This document shows, in pieces, positions 8,376-16,355 of a stretch of DNA of 64,000 nucleotides (positions are counted from its first letter, which is position 1; every line of letters begins with the position of its first letter). A program made the translations under genes and the position numbers. Under the pieces are notes generated by a model. It was not told the origin of the DNA, ran no database searches, and saw nothing but the letters and a program-made list of their open reading frames with translations. This DNA is from Natrialba magadii ATCC 43099 (GTDB lineage Archaea > Halobacteriota > Halobacteria > Halobacteriales > Natrialbaceae), in NCBI RefSeq assembly GCF_000025625.1, contig NC_013922.1:1178001-1242000 (forward strand), written 5' to 3'.

Positions 8376-10301
8376 ATGCGACTCGAGGAGTACTGGGGCG
8401 TCGGCCCGAAGACGAGGGAGACACTTGTGTCGGAGCTGGGACGGGAACGCGCGATCCAGGCGATCGAGAGCGGCGACGTTCGCGAACTCGCGACTGCCGG
8501 CCTCGCTCGCGGGCGCGCAACACGTATCTTGCGACGGGCGACCGGCGGCGACGGAATCGACATGCTGGCGACGAGCGACGCCCGCGCGGCGTACAAGGAC
8601 CTGCTCGATCTGGCGGTCGAACACGCCGTCACGCAGCGCGCGGCCGACCGAATCCGCGTCCTCACGCCGCTCACCAGCCGCGAGGAGATGGAATCTCGCC
8701 TCGACGACGTGCTCGCGGCCCGCGACGCCTGGGCGACACTCGAGAAGGCAGACCGCGAGGCCGTCCTCGCAGCCTACGAGCGCTACGACGAGCGCGACGA
8801 GAGCGAACGCGCTGCCGTCGAAACCGCGCTCGCCCTGCTTGAGGCCGGGGTCGACTCCGGTCCGTTCGAAACTGTCGCCGAACTCGAGCGCGACACGCTC
8901 ACAACCGCCGCCGATGCACTCTCCGCGTTCGCAGACGACGGCGGGCAGGGTCGACTCGTCCGCGGTGCCGACGACGAACTCGACCGCCTGCGCGACGCAC
9001 TCGGCACCGTCGAAGACATGGACGCCAACGCACTCGAGTTGATCGAGGAACTGCGAGACGACGGCGTCCGCGACGTGAGCCAGTTCCGCGAGGCGTTCGA
9101 GGACCACCTGCTCTCGGAGACGGCGGTGACGGTCGACCAGGTTCGCGAGGCGATGCCGACGGACGCGACCGACGCGACGGATTTCGTGGGGAGTACGCTT
9201 CGGACCTTGCGCGGCGATCTCACGGCGGCGATCGACGAACGCGAAGAGCAGGTCGCTGGGGAGTTGCAGGCAGAACTCGAGGACGCTCGCGACGCCATCG
9301 ACCAGGCGGTCGCGGCGGTCGACGACATCGCGTTGCACCTCTCGCTCGCGCGCTTCGCGCTCGCGTACGACTGTACTCGTCCGACGTTCGTCGAGGGCGA
9401 GTCGGCCGCAGTGTCGGTCGTCAACGCGCGAAATCTGACGCTCGCCTCGCCGGCGACCGACTCGAATGTCGACCAGCGCGATGGTGGCCGGGGCGAGGGT
9501 GGCGATCAGGTCCAGCCGATCACCTACGCGCTGGGTGAGCATGGGCTCACTGAGGCGGATGCGATTTCCGGTCGAAGCGGGATTGGTACTGGCGTTGGCA
9601 CTGGTACCAGCATCGCCACCGAGACCGGCGTCGGCACCGATACCGACGGCGACGACGGCTCCAGCGCAAACGCACTTCCCGGACGGGAACGCGTCTCCGT
9701 CCTCACCGGCGCGAACAGCGGCGGGAAAACCACGCTGCTCGAAACGTGTTGCCAGGTCGTCCTGCTCGCTTCGATGGGACTGCCCGTCCCCGCCGAGCGC
9801 GCCGAGGTGACGCCCGTCGACTCGCTCGTGTTCCACCGCCGCCACGCCAGTTTCAACGCGGGAGTACTCGAGTCCACCCTGCGCTCGGTCGTCCCACCGC
9901 TGTCCTCGGATGGTCGGACGCTAATGCTGGTCGACGAGTTCGAGGCGATAACGGAGCCGGGAAGTGCGGCTGACCTCCTGCACGGCCTTGTGACGCTGAC
10001 GGTCGAGCGCGACGCGCTCGGCGTCTTCGTCACGCACCTCGCAGACGACCTGGAGCCGCTGCCGCCCGAGGCTCGCGTGGATGGTATTTTCGCCGAGGGA
10101 CTGAGCCCGGAACTCGAGTTACTCGTGGATTACCAGCCGCGGTTCGATACGGTGGGCCGGTCGACGCCGGAGTTCATCGTCTCGCGGTTGGTAGCGAACG
10201 CGGATGACCGGGCCGAGCGTGCGGGGTTCGAGACGCTTGGCGAGGCGGTCGGCAACGACGTGGTTCAGCGGACGCTGGCGGACGCTCGCTGGAGTGAGTG
10301 A
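8376..10301 (+). CDS. MutS-related ATPase (archaeal MutS5/MutS2-like)
   Basis: This 641-residue protein has an N-terminal helix-hairpin-helix-like segment (1-50, MRLEEYWGVGPKTRETL), a long helical clamp/lever region (about 90-340), and a MutS-type ABC ATPase. Walker A is GANSGGKTTLLE near 445-456 and Walker B is LMLVDEFEAIT near 515-525. There is no mismatch-recognition domain (no F-x-E motif) and no C-terminal Smr nuclease, so classical mismatch repair is unlikely. A role in recombination control or branched DNA is inferred from MutS2/MutS5 relatives. A Gly/Thr-rich insert (about 405-435, GTGVGTGT) precedes Walker A and appears to be a lineage-specific expansion. Confidence 0.85.
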   Translation: MRLEEYWGVGPKTRETLVSELGRERAIQAIESGDVRELATAGLARGRATRILRRATGGDGIDMLATSDARAAYKDLLDLAVEHAVTQRAADRIRVLTPLTSREEMESRLDDVLAARDAWATLEKADREAVLAAYERYDERDESERAAVETALALLEAGVDSGPFETVAELERDTLTTAADALSAFADDGGQGRLVRGADDELDRLRDALGTVEDMDANALELIEELRDDGVRDVSQFREAFEDHLLSETAVTVDQVREAMPTDATDATDFVGSTLRTLRGDLTAAIDEREEQVAGELQAELEDARDAIDQAVAAVDDIALHLSLARFALAYDCTRPTFVEGESAAVSVVNARNLTLASPATDSNVDQRDGGRGEGGDQVQPITYALGEHGLTEADAISGRSGIGTGVGTGTSIATETGVGTDTDGDDGSSANALPGRERVSVLTGANSGGKTTLLETCCQVVLLASMGLPVPAERAEVTPVDSLVFHRRHASFNAGVLESTLRSVVPPLSSDGRTLMLVDEFEAITEPGSAADLLHGLVTLTVERDALGVFVTHLADDLEPLPPEARVDGIFAEGLSPELELLVDYQPRFDTVGRSTPEFIVSRLVANADDRAERAGFETLGEAVGNDVVQRTLADARWSE

Positions 10302-10335
10302 GCAAGTGACGGCGATGAGCAAGTGACGGCGATGA

Positions 10336-11004
10336 TCACGTCCAGTCGGAATCTCGCTCATCGTCTCGCTTATCGTGCGGTGAGGTGGAGTCGTTGGGTG
10401 GCGTCCCATCGACCCACTCGTGGAGATCCGGAGGTAATCGATCTCCCTCCGGAAGTGAAGTCGGCTGGACCGGCGATTCACTGGCGGCTCCGGATAGATC
10501 TGTTTCCGCCGAACCGGAACCAGTCCCCGTGTAGGTGTAGACGACGCCGGCGTACTCCTCGCAGACGCGCGCTTCGAGATACGCCTGCGCGGCTCGCTGT
10601 GAGAGGACGCCCATTTCGATCACGTCAGAGAGGGTCGTTTTGGTCGCGCGAAACCACGTTCTGACGGGCTCGTCCGTCTGTTCCGTTCCGATGAGTGCGC
10701 CCCGGCCGTCCTCGTGGCCGTCACCCCACTCGAGCCAGCAGACGTGGTAGGGTGTGACCTCGTAGCCGGCACTGGGTGCGACGAGAAACAGCATCTCGTG
10801 GACACACGGATCGAGGTAGTCGGTGAGGATGCGGTCGCGTGCGATCGAATCGGTGAGCAGGCTCGCAGAGACTGCGCCGTCGGCGAGCGGGGTGTCGTCG
10901 CTGATCTCGGCTGCGAGTGAGGGATCGGTGCCGCCCCAGTGGCTGTATCGAAGGTCGTAGAGCCCGTCTGGGCGGCGGTAGCCGACGAGTGCTCTATGTC
11001 CCAC
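10336..11004 (-). CDS. DUF6735-like haloarchaeal protein
   Basis: The start GHRALVGYRRPDGLYDLRYSHWGG is typical of an uncharacterised haloarchaeal family (DUF6735 from memory), so GTG 11004 is preferred, giving 222 residues. A strong Shine-Dalgarno-like GGAGGGGA lies five bases upstream. A longer reading to 11118 adds a Thr/Arg-rich extension. The core (to about 165) contains conserved aromatic segments (VCWLEWGDG, VRTWFRATKTTL). The last 50 residues are low-complexity and acidic. No membrane segment or catalytic motif is evident. Function unknown. Confidence 0.65.
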   Translation of the reverse strand: MGHRALVGYRRPDGLYDLRYSHWGGTDPSLAAEISDDTPLADGAVSASLLTDSIARDRILTDYLDPCVHEMLFLVAPSAGYEVTPYHVCWLEWGDGHEDGRGALIGTEQTDEPVRTWFRATKTTLSDVIEMGVLSQRAAQAYLEARVCEEYAGVVYTYTGTGSGSAETDLSGAASESPVQPTSLPEGDRLPPDLHEWVDGTPPNDSTSPHDKRDDERDSDWT

Positions 11005-11300
11005 GCGTCCCCTCCATCTCGTCGCGTGTGATTTCCGAGGTTCCGTCACGGCCGCTGGTGTGGTCTGCTTTCGGTGTGTGTCGGTGTCTCCAGCGTGGGA
11101 CGTTGCTGAGACGGGCACACGGTGTCAGCACCGACATCGGCATCGTCACCGACATCGGCATCGGCATCAACATTGGAATCGGAATCGACATTGGAATCGG
11201 AATCGACATTGTCGACTCTGGTTCCCCTTCGGTATTTGAACCTCAGGACGGAAACCCGGCCGACCGACGAACGGTTCCAGTGAGGACAAACTGACTGTCG

Positions 11301-11444
11301 TCAGTGTGGTGAGTGACGCCGCGCGTTACTCGGCAGTTCCTGCAAACAGTTCCGACAGAACGTGTAGAAAAAGTCGTTTTCGGCCGAACAGTACGGGCAC
11401 GAACCCTGTACCGTCGAGTTACTCGAGGCAGTCGTCTCTCGCAT
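11301..11444 (-). CDS. Small zinc-ribbon protein (47 aa)
   Basis: The frame from ATG 11444 codes for 47 residues with two CxxC pairs, CPYC and CRNC, spaced 11 residues apart (SAENDFFYTF between them). This is a rubredoxin-like/treble-clef zinc ribbon similar to short haloarchaeal DUF7577-type domains. A longer reading to 11504 is possible but runs into a MITE-proximal promoter zone. An 80-bp MITE lies 62 bp upstream and may have affected its promoter. Function unknown. Such proteins often bind nucleic acid or protein partners. Confidence 0.65.
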   Translation of the reverse strand: MRETTASSNSTVQGSCPYCSAENDFFYTFCRNCLQELPSNARRHSPH

Positions 11445-11506
11445 ACACACCGCTCCGCCCGTCCCGGGAAAAAGAATGGCTCCGGCACGCGAAGGCACCG
11501 TCACTA

Positions 11507-11586
11507 TAGTAACAACTGCAACTATTCACACACTGATCGCCGAACTGTCTGGTGATCAGGTGTGCATTGACTTGCAGTGGCTACTA
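11507..11586. mobile_element. 80-bp MITE, copy 1 (TA target duplication)
   Basis: The element runs from TAGTAACAACTGCAA to TTGCAGTGGCTACTA, exactly 80 bp, flanked by TA on both sides (11505-11506 and 11587-11588). The terminal arms pair over about 36 bases, continuing through ACACACTGATCGCC and its complement, so the whole element folds into one hairpin. Other copies: 11630, 31266 and 37404 (inverted). Confidence 0.9.
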
Positions 11587-11629
11587 TAGCAGGTGGCGGT
11601 TACTCGGAGCATGATTCGATCAGCAGTTA

Positions 11630-11709
11630 TAGTAACAACTGCAACTATTTACACACTGATCGCCGAGCAGGCTGGCGATCAGGTGTGTATTGACTTGCAG
11701 TGGCTACTA
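11630..11709. mobile_element. 80-bp MITE, copy 2 (TA target duplication)
   Basis: Same orientation as copy 1 and 43 bp downstream of it. Length is again exactly 80 bp with flanking TA at 11628-11629 and 11710-11711. It differs from copy 1 at a few internal positions (loop GAGCAGGCT rather than GAACTGTCT), so it is a separate insertion or an old duplication. Confidence 0.9.
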
Positions 11710-11834
11710 TAGTCGCTCCTCCAGTCGTGAGGCGCATCTGTTCAACGAGCAGACTCGTCCACCAAGCACACCTTCGAATCCGAACCCGGCGAAACACCGA
11801 ACTGGCTCGCGCCCCTCCGTCGAACTGAACACGA

Positions 11835-12497
11835 ATGGATATGGACGGCTCGTACGACGCAATCCTCTTCGACAACGACGGCGTGCTGACCACCCCGACG
11901 GACCGAGACGTCCTCCTCGAGGCCATGACCGAGGCGTTCGCGACCGTCGGCGTCTCGAACCCTCCACAGGCAGCCATCGAGACGCTCCTCAGTCCAGATG
12001 TCGACTCGCTTCGGACCACCGCAGTCGAGCACGGTGTCGAACCCCAGACGCTCTGGACCGCCCGCGAGGAGGCCGCCATCGCCGCCCAGCGCGCAGAACT
12101 CACTGCCGGTCGCAAACAACTCTACGACGACACGGCCGTACTCGACTCGCTGTCCCAGCCAACCGCGATCGTGAGCAACAACCAGCACGAGACGATCGGA
12201 AACATCCTGGAACACCTCGATCTCCCGCCGTTCGAGGTCTGGTACGGGCGAGAGCCGACGATCGAGGGAATCAACCGCAAGAAACCGCGGCCGTACTATC
12301 TCGAGCAGGCAATCGACGAGTTAGGGGCGACGGAGCCACTCTACGTGGGCGACAGCTACGCCGACGTCGCGGCCGCGGCTGCTCTCGACATCGACGTGGC
12401 GTTCATCCGGCGCGAGCATCGCGAGGGCTACACCTTCGACGGTCCCGCTCGGCCGACGTTCGAGATCGAGTCACTTCGAGCGCTTCCACTCCACTAA
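11835..12497 (+). CDS. HAD-superfamily hydrolase
   Basis: This 220-residue protein carries HAD motif I as FDNDGV (nucleophile D13, acid D15), motif II within AIVSNN, motif III as K-K-P-R-P-Y-Y-L, and motif IV as VGDSYADV. The cap region (about 25-105) is helical, as in subclass I phosphoglycolate-phosphatase-like enzymes. It is likely a cytoplasmic phosphatase for a small phosphorylated metabolite. The substrate cannot be told from sequence. ATG 11841 is an alternative start two codons later. The gene converges with the SRPBCC gene, ending 4 bases before it. Confidence 0.88.
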   Translation: MDMDGSYDAILFDNDGVLTTPTDRDVLLEAMTEAFATVGVSNPPQAAIETLLSPDVDSLRTTAVEHGVEPQTLWTAREEAAIAAQRAELTAGRKQLYDDTAVLDSLSQPTAIVSNNQHETIGNILEHLDLPPFEVWYGREPTIEGINRKKPRPYYLEQAIDELGATEPLYVGDSYADVAAAAALDIDVAFIRREHREGYTFDGPARPTFEIESLRALPLH

Positions 12498-12501
12498 CGG
12501 C

Positions 12502-12948
12502 TCAACTCGACGCCGCAACGCGCGCCTCGGCACGCTCCTTGATGGCCTCGTTCATCGACTGAAAGCCGCGCTCGAGTTGGGCCTGATTGGCGAGCAGCGG
12601 AACGAGTGCACCACGAAACGTCTCCCGATGCAGGAATCGCGTTCGTTCGCCCCCGTCGACCGGCTCCAGTCGGAACTCGTGGTAGCCATCGAACGCGAAG
12701 GGGACGACCAGCCGCCCGAACCAGGCGAGTCGCCGCTGGTCCTCGACCGCGACGACCTCCGGTTTGAACGTCAGTCCGCGGCCGCCAGGCGGCTGAATAC
12801 GTACCGTCAACTGCTCGCCCGCCGCCGGTGTGCCCTCGATCGACTGCACGAACGGATTCCACTCCGGATAGCGCTCGAACTCGAGTAGGACGTCCCAGAC
12901 GACGTCGGGAGGAGCGTCGATCTCTTCGAAGACCTCGATCTGTCTCAT
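12502..12948 (-). CDS. SRPBCC-fold protein (polyketide cyclase/START-like)
   Basis: This 148-residue protein begins MRQIEVFEEIDAPPDVVW and continues LLEFERYPEWNPFV, the classic opening of the SRPBCC helix-grip fold. The family binds hydrophobic ligands in a deep cavity. No catalytic residues are fixed by the motif. It is short and single-domain, with no signal peptide. The ligand is unknown. Confidence 0.85.
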   Translation of the reverse strand: MRQIEVFEEIDAPPDVVWDVLLEFERYPEWNPFVQSIEGTPAAGEQLTVRIQPPGGRGLTFKPEVVAVEDQRRLAWFGRLVVPFAFDGYHEFRLEPVDGGERTRFLHRETFRGALVPLLANQAQLERGFQSMNEAIKERAEARVAASS

Positions 12949-13074
12949 GAGTAGCGCTAACGTGACGCATCTGTATGGGCGTAGCGGTTGGGTGAGTCCT
13001 CGATCAGTTCTCGAGTGTTGATCACCGGAACGCGCTGGCCCGACCTATTTCCCCGCGGTCGATGTCCTCCCGGT

Positions 13075-13845
13075 ATGACGAACGTTGCGATCACTGGAGC
13101 AACCGGCCGGGTCGGCGGGGAGACTATCGAGGCGTTCGCGAACCGCGAGGAAACACTCACGCTCTTCTCGCACAGTGAACCCGACGACCTCGAGGCGACC
13201 CCAATCGAAATCGGCAATCGCGAGGAGGTCATGGACGCACTCGACGGACAGGATATCGTCGTTCACCTCGCAGCCAACCCCGATCCGCGCGCCGAGTGGG
13301 ATGCAGTGCAAGAACCGAATATCGAAGGTGTCTACAACGTCTACGCGGCCGCAGTCGAACACGACCTCCAGCGCGTCGTCTTTGCGAGTTCGAACCACGC
13401 GGTCAACATGGATAACACCGTCTCACCCACCCGCCCGGAGTCGACTATTGGCACGCCGACCGCCGTCCAACCGGACGATCCGATGGACCCAGACACGTAC
13501 TATGGCGTCACCAAGGTCTTCGGCGAGGCGATGGGGTCCTACTATGCCAACCGACACGGCCTGGACGTGATCAATCTCCGAATCGGCTGGCTTCTCTCAC
13601 GTGAAGAACTGGCAGACGAGATTGCCGACCGCGACGGTCCCGGCGAACGCTACGCCCGCGCGATGTGGCTCAGCCCCGATGACTGCCAACGACTCATGAA
13701 GGCTGCCGTGACGAGTTCGCTCCCGAACACACCGGTTACCGCCCACGGCATCTCGAACAACTCCGAACGATTCCTCTCGCTCACCGAAACCATGCTTGCA
13801 CTCGAGTACCAGCCACAGGACGATTCGGCGCGGGTACTCGAGTAG
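13075..13845 (+). CDS. NAD(P)-dependent SDR/epimerase, Azf/uronate-dehydrogenase-like
   Basis: This 256-residue extended SDR has the dinucleotide loop GATGRVG (8-14), DIVVHLAA, the catalytic YGVTK (Y about 143, K about 147) and the FASSNHAV segment seen in haloarchaeal glucose-6-phosphate dehydrogenase Azf and in uronate dehydrogenases. The end (ISNNSERFLSL...YQPQDDSA) matches the same group. A sugar or sugar-phosphate dehydrogenase role is likely. Azf itself is not proven, because this may be one of several paralogues. ATG 13075 follows a plausible promoter. Confidence 0.78.
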   Translation: MTNVAITGATGRVGGETIEAFANREETLTLFSHSEPDDLEATPIEIGNREEVMDALDGQDIVVHLAANPDPRAEWDAVQEPNIEGVYNVYAAAVEHDLQRVVFASSNHAVNMDNTVSPTRPESTIGTPTAVQPDDPMDPDTYYGVTKVFGEAMGSYYANRHGLDVINLRIGWLLSREELADEIADRDGPGERYARAMWLSPDDCQRLMKAAVTSSLPNTPVTAHGISNNSERFLSLTETMLALEYQPQDDSARVLE

Positions 13846-13968
13846 TCCTCGTTCCCAGACTGTGGTTGTGGGCTGTGGGTTGTGGGTTGCGGGGTGTCGG
13901 ATTCTGTGCGGACGGGATATCACACGCACGTTTTTATAGGAATACGTGAAAGATCAGAGTCGATACGG

Positions 13969-14430
13969 ATGGGGGAGACAGATGGATCTGCGGCGCGACT
14001 CGTAGATTATGGACTCGCCGTGCTCGTACTTGCCGTTGCAGCCGTGGTGTTCACCGATATTCCGCGGCCGTATCCGGTGTGGCTGAGCGGTGGCTCTGTT
14101 CCTGTCCCGCTCCCCGTTTCTGTTCCCGTTTCGCCCGAACTCGTCGCCGCTGGGTCGCTTGGTCTCGTGGTGTTGCATCGCCTGCAAACGGCTGAGATGC
14201 GTGGTGTGACGCCGATCACCGTCTTACTGGGAACGCTGACGCTGTTTCTCGCCGTGTTGGCGACGTACCTTCGGTGGGCCGGTGCCGGCGAGGGAAGCGG
14301 CGTGATCGTCATCGTGGCGTTCACGTTGGTCTGTGGTGTGGTCCTCGCGGGAGTCGTACTGGCCGAGGCGCTCGTTCGTGCTGGCCGATACTGGCAGCGA
14401 CGGCGAGGCCAGTCGGTGTCTGTCCAGTGA
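13969..14430 (+). CDS. Hypothetical membrane protein, four helices
   Basis: This 153-residue protein has hydrophobic segments near 14-30, 54-68, 80-98 and 107-132, with a Pro/Val-rich loop (PVPLPVSVPV) between the first two. A TTTTTATA element at 13931-13938, about 34 bases upstream, supports ATG 13969. No family recognised. The segment spacing resembles small haloarchaeal DUF proteins of unknown role. Confidence 0.7.
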   Translation: MGETDGSAARLVDYGLAVLVLAVAAVVFTDIPRPYPVWLSGGSVPVPLPVSVPVSPELVAAGSLGLVVLHRLQTAEMRGVTPITVLLGTLTLFLAVLATYLRWAGAGEGSGVIVIVAFTLVCGVVLAGVVLAEALVRAGRYWQRRRGQSVSVQ

Positions 14431-14555
14431 TCATCGCCACGTCGGTGTGATTACCTGGAGAGCGGCAACAGACAGTGTCAGGGCACGATTCAGGAGTTCG
14501 TCGAGCCGTCGCTGGGATCGAAAGACCGAATATCGGAACGTTCGTACGATATCGC

Positions 14556-14801
14556 ATGTCCACGAAAGTCTCCGAGTCGACGGGCTACATGCCGAATCGA
14601 CAGATGTCGGCGTTCGGCTACGTGATGGCGGTGGCAATTGCCCTGTTGCTCTTACCGGCACTGCCAGTCATCGCGGTCGTGTGGCTCCTCTGGCGTGCCT
14701 TCGTCGCCGAGGATCCGCCGGAATCGAGTTACGAACGCTGGCGAACCGAGACGGCGAATCGAGAACGAGACCGGGAGCCCAACTCGCCGAACGGCGCCTG
14801 A
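14556..14801 (+). CDS. Small membrane protein (DUF7535-like)
   Basis: From ATG 14556 the frame gives 81 residues: a short hydrophilic start ending NRQMSAFGYVMA, one long hydrophobic helix (about 20-45, rich in Leu/Ala/Val) and a charged tail (RWRTETANRERDREP). The motif MSAFGYV before the helix is shared with a haloarchaeal small-protein family (DUF7535 from memory). The longer reading to 14475 has no support. Function unknown. Confidence 0.65.
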   Translation: MSTKVSESTGYMPNRQMSAFGYVMAVAIALLLLPALPVIAVVWLLWRAFVAEDPPESSYERWRTETANRERDREPNSPNGA

Positions 14802-14820
14802 TCGCGACGGACTGACTCTC

Positions 14821-15825
14821 TCACCGACCTGCAGACGAGACGAGCGCAGCCGGCGGCTCACCGGCCAGCTCGTCCCGGCTGTGTGGTGCCTCGAAGTCGA
14901 GGTCGGGCCCGCGGGCGACGATTCGGTGTGGATTCACATCCGGGTGGGTCGTGTAGTAGTGTTCCGTGATGTGGTCCATTTCCACCGTTTCGGCAATACC
15001 GTGCGTCTGATAGAGGTCCCGAAGGTAGGGCCACAGATTGTCGAACTCGCGGATGTACTGGACGTTACACATGAAGTGGGTGTGATAGACGTTGTCGAAT
15101 CGAACCAGCGTCGTGAACATGGCGATATCGGCCTCGGTTAGCCGGTCACCGGCGAGATAGCGCTGGTCTGCAAGCACGTCGTCCCAGTGGGCGAGGGCAC
15201 CGAAGAGTTCGGCGACCGCCTCGTCGTACGGCTCCTGTTCGGTCGCGAAGCCGGCGCGGTAGACGCCGTTGTTGATCGGCTCGTAGATGTTGTCGATGAT
15301 TTGGTCGACTTTCTCCTGATATCCTTCTGGATAGAGGTCGACGGTGTGGTCCGCGAACTCGTCGAACTCGGTGTCGAACATCCGCATGATCTCTTCCGAT
15401 TCGTTGTTGACGATGGTATCTTCCTCGGTGTCCCAGAGAACCGGCACCGTCACACGGCAGGTTACGTCCGGAGCCGCCCGAACGTACAGTTCGCGCAAAT
15501 AATCGACGTCGTGAACGTGGTCGTGCGTACAGCCTTCCTTCTCGGGTGTAAACTGCCAGCCGTCCTCGGCCCGGTAGGGGTCGACGACCGAAACTGAGAT
15601 GGCGTCCTCGAGTCCCTTCAGCGTCCGCGTCACGAGCGTCCGGTGTGCCCACGGACACGCGTAGGAGACGTAGAGGTGGTAGCGGCCCGCTTCGGGCTGG
15701 AATCGGGCGTCAGAATCGTCCTGCACCCAGTTACGGAACGTCGTCGCTTGACGCTCGAACGAGCCGTCGCCAGCCGTCAGTTCGTGTGCGTCTGTCCGCC
15801 ACTCGCCGTCGACGAGCATGTTCAT
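14821..15825 (-). CDS. Glutathionyl-hydroquinone reductase-like GST (Xi class)
   Basis: This 334-residue protein has a thioredoxin-fold N-terminal domain with the Xi-class motif CPWAHRT (nucleophile C57) and a helical C-terminal domain with RYLAGDRLTEADI near 240, as in YqjG/ECM4 proteins. Bacterial members reduce glutathionyl-hydroquinones. Haloarchaea use gamma-glutamylcysteine rather than glutathione, so the physiological thiol is probably different (inference). The start MNMLVDGEW at 15825 fits the family. An upstream extension of 16 residues (to 15873) is possible. Confidence 0.9.
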   Translation of the reverse strand: MNMLVDGEWRTDAHELTAGDGSFERQATTFRNWVQDDSDARFQPEAGRYHLYVSYACPWAHRTLVTRTLKGLEDAISVSVVDPYRAEDGWQFTPEKEGCTHDHVHDVDYLRELYVRAAPDVTCRVTVPVLWDTEEDTIVNNESEEIMRMFDTEFDEFADHTVDLYPEGYQEKVDQIIDNIYEPINNGVYRAGFATEQEPYDEAVAELFGALAHWDDVLADQRYLAGDRLTEADIAMFTTLVRFDNVYHTHFMCNVQYIREFDNLWPYLRDLYQTHGIAETVEMDHITEHYYTTHPDVNPHRIVARGPDLDFEAPHSRDELAGEPPAALVSSAGR

Positions 15826-15925
15826 ACCCCTTCGTAGCGCTTTGAAACCTAAAGCATGCAGCCAGCGTGCCAAGCGGCTACCAAGTGCGTGCTACCCGCT
15901 CGAGAACACTGTATCTGGATGTCTA

Positions 15926-15943
15926 TAGTTGCAGTTGTTACTA
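15926..15943. mobile_element. MITE deletion derivative (18 bp, TA flanks)
   Basis: TAG followed by TTGCAGTTGTTACTA, flanked by TA on each side (15924-15925 and 15944-15945). This is the two extreme ends of the 80-bp MITE joined after loss of about 62 internal bases. It is best read as an internally deleted copy or an imprecise excision footprint. Confidence 0.7.
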
Positions 15944-16008
15944 TAGAACGATCATCCTGTCCTGCAATGGGTATTGCCAACTACCAACACTACACGGAGA
16001 CGAGTGAG

Positions 16009-16257
16009 TTACTCCGCGAGACGATTGTACAGCCAGCCAAACGAGACTCCGGCACTGAATCCATCCACAAACGCCAGTGTCGTCCCCCAGAGAAGGTCGC
16101 CAGGTGTTCGGTCGTATCCCGGGTAGATATCCTCGAAGAGCAACCGCCACCGCTCGCCATATCCGGTGCCGGCTGTCAGTTCGAGGACGGCGATGAGCAG
16201 TGCCCAGAAAATACCGGACGCGAGTCCGAGTGCGCGCGTATCGATCGGTCCAGTCAT
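16009..16257 (-). CDS. Small two-helix membrane protein (holin-like)
   Basis: This 82-residue protein has two hydrophobic helices (about 10-30 and 58-78) separated by a polar loop with ERWRLLFEDIYPGYDRTPGD. It resembles short proteins annotated as bacteriophage-holin-like in haloarchaea and methanogens, which are probably not lytic and are found without prophage. No phage genes surround it here. Function unknown. Confidence 0.65.
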   Translation of the reverse strand: MTGPIDTRALGLASGIFWALLIAVLELTAGTGYGERWRLLFEDIYPGYDRTPGDLLWGTTLAFVDGFSAGVSFGWLYNRLAE

Positions 16258-16355
16258 GGCTCTGTAGACGATACGTCGACAGCTATGACTGGTGGCTGCA
16301 ATCGAAAGCCCAGTGTTCGGAATTTAAGTGGACTGGGCGTTCACTCCGGGATACA

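Noticed and set aside
10917-11294. Plus-strand frame with Ile-Gly-Ile repeats
   Set aside because: It is a GGAATCGGAATC-type simple repeat antisense to the DUF6735-like gene region, with no conserved-looking segment.
16009-16257. Prophage remnant based on the holin-like protein
   Set aside because: No other phage gene lies nearby, and such small proteins are common in haloarchaeal chromosomes.
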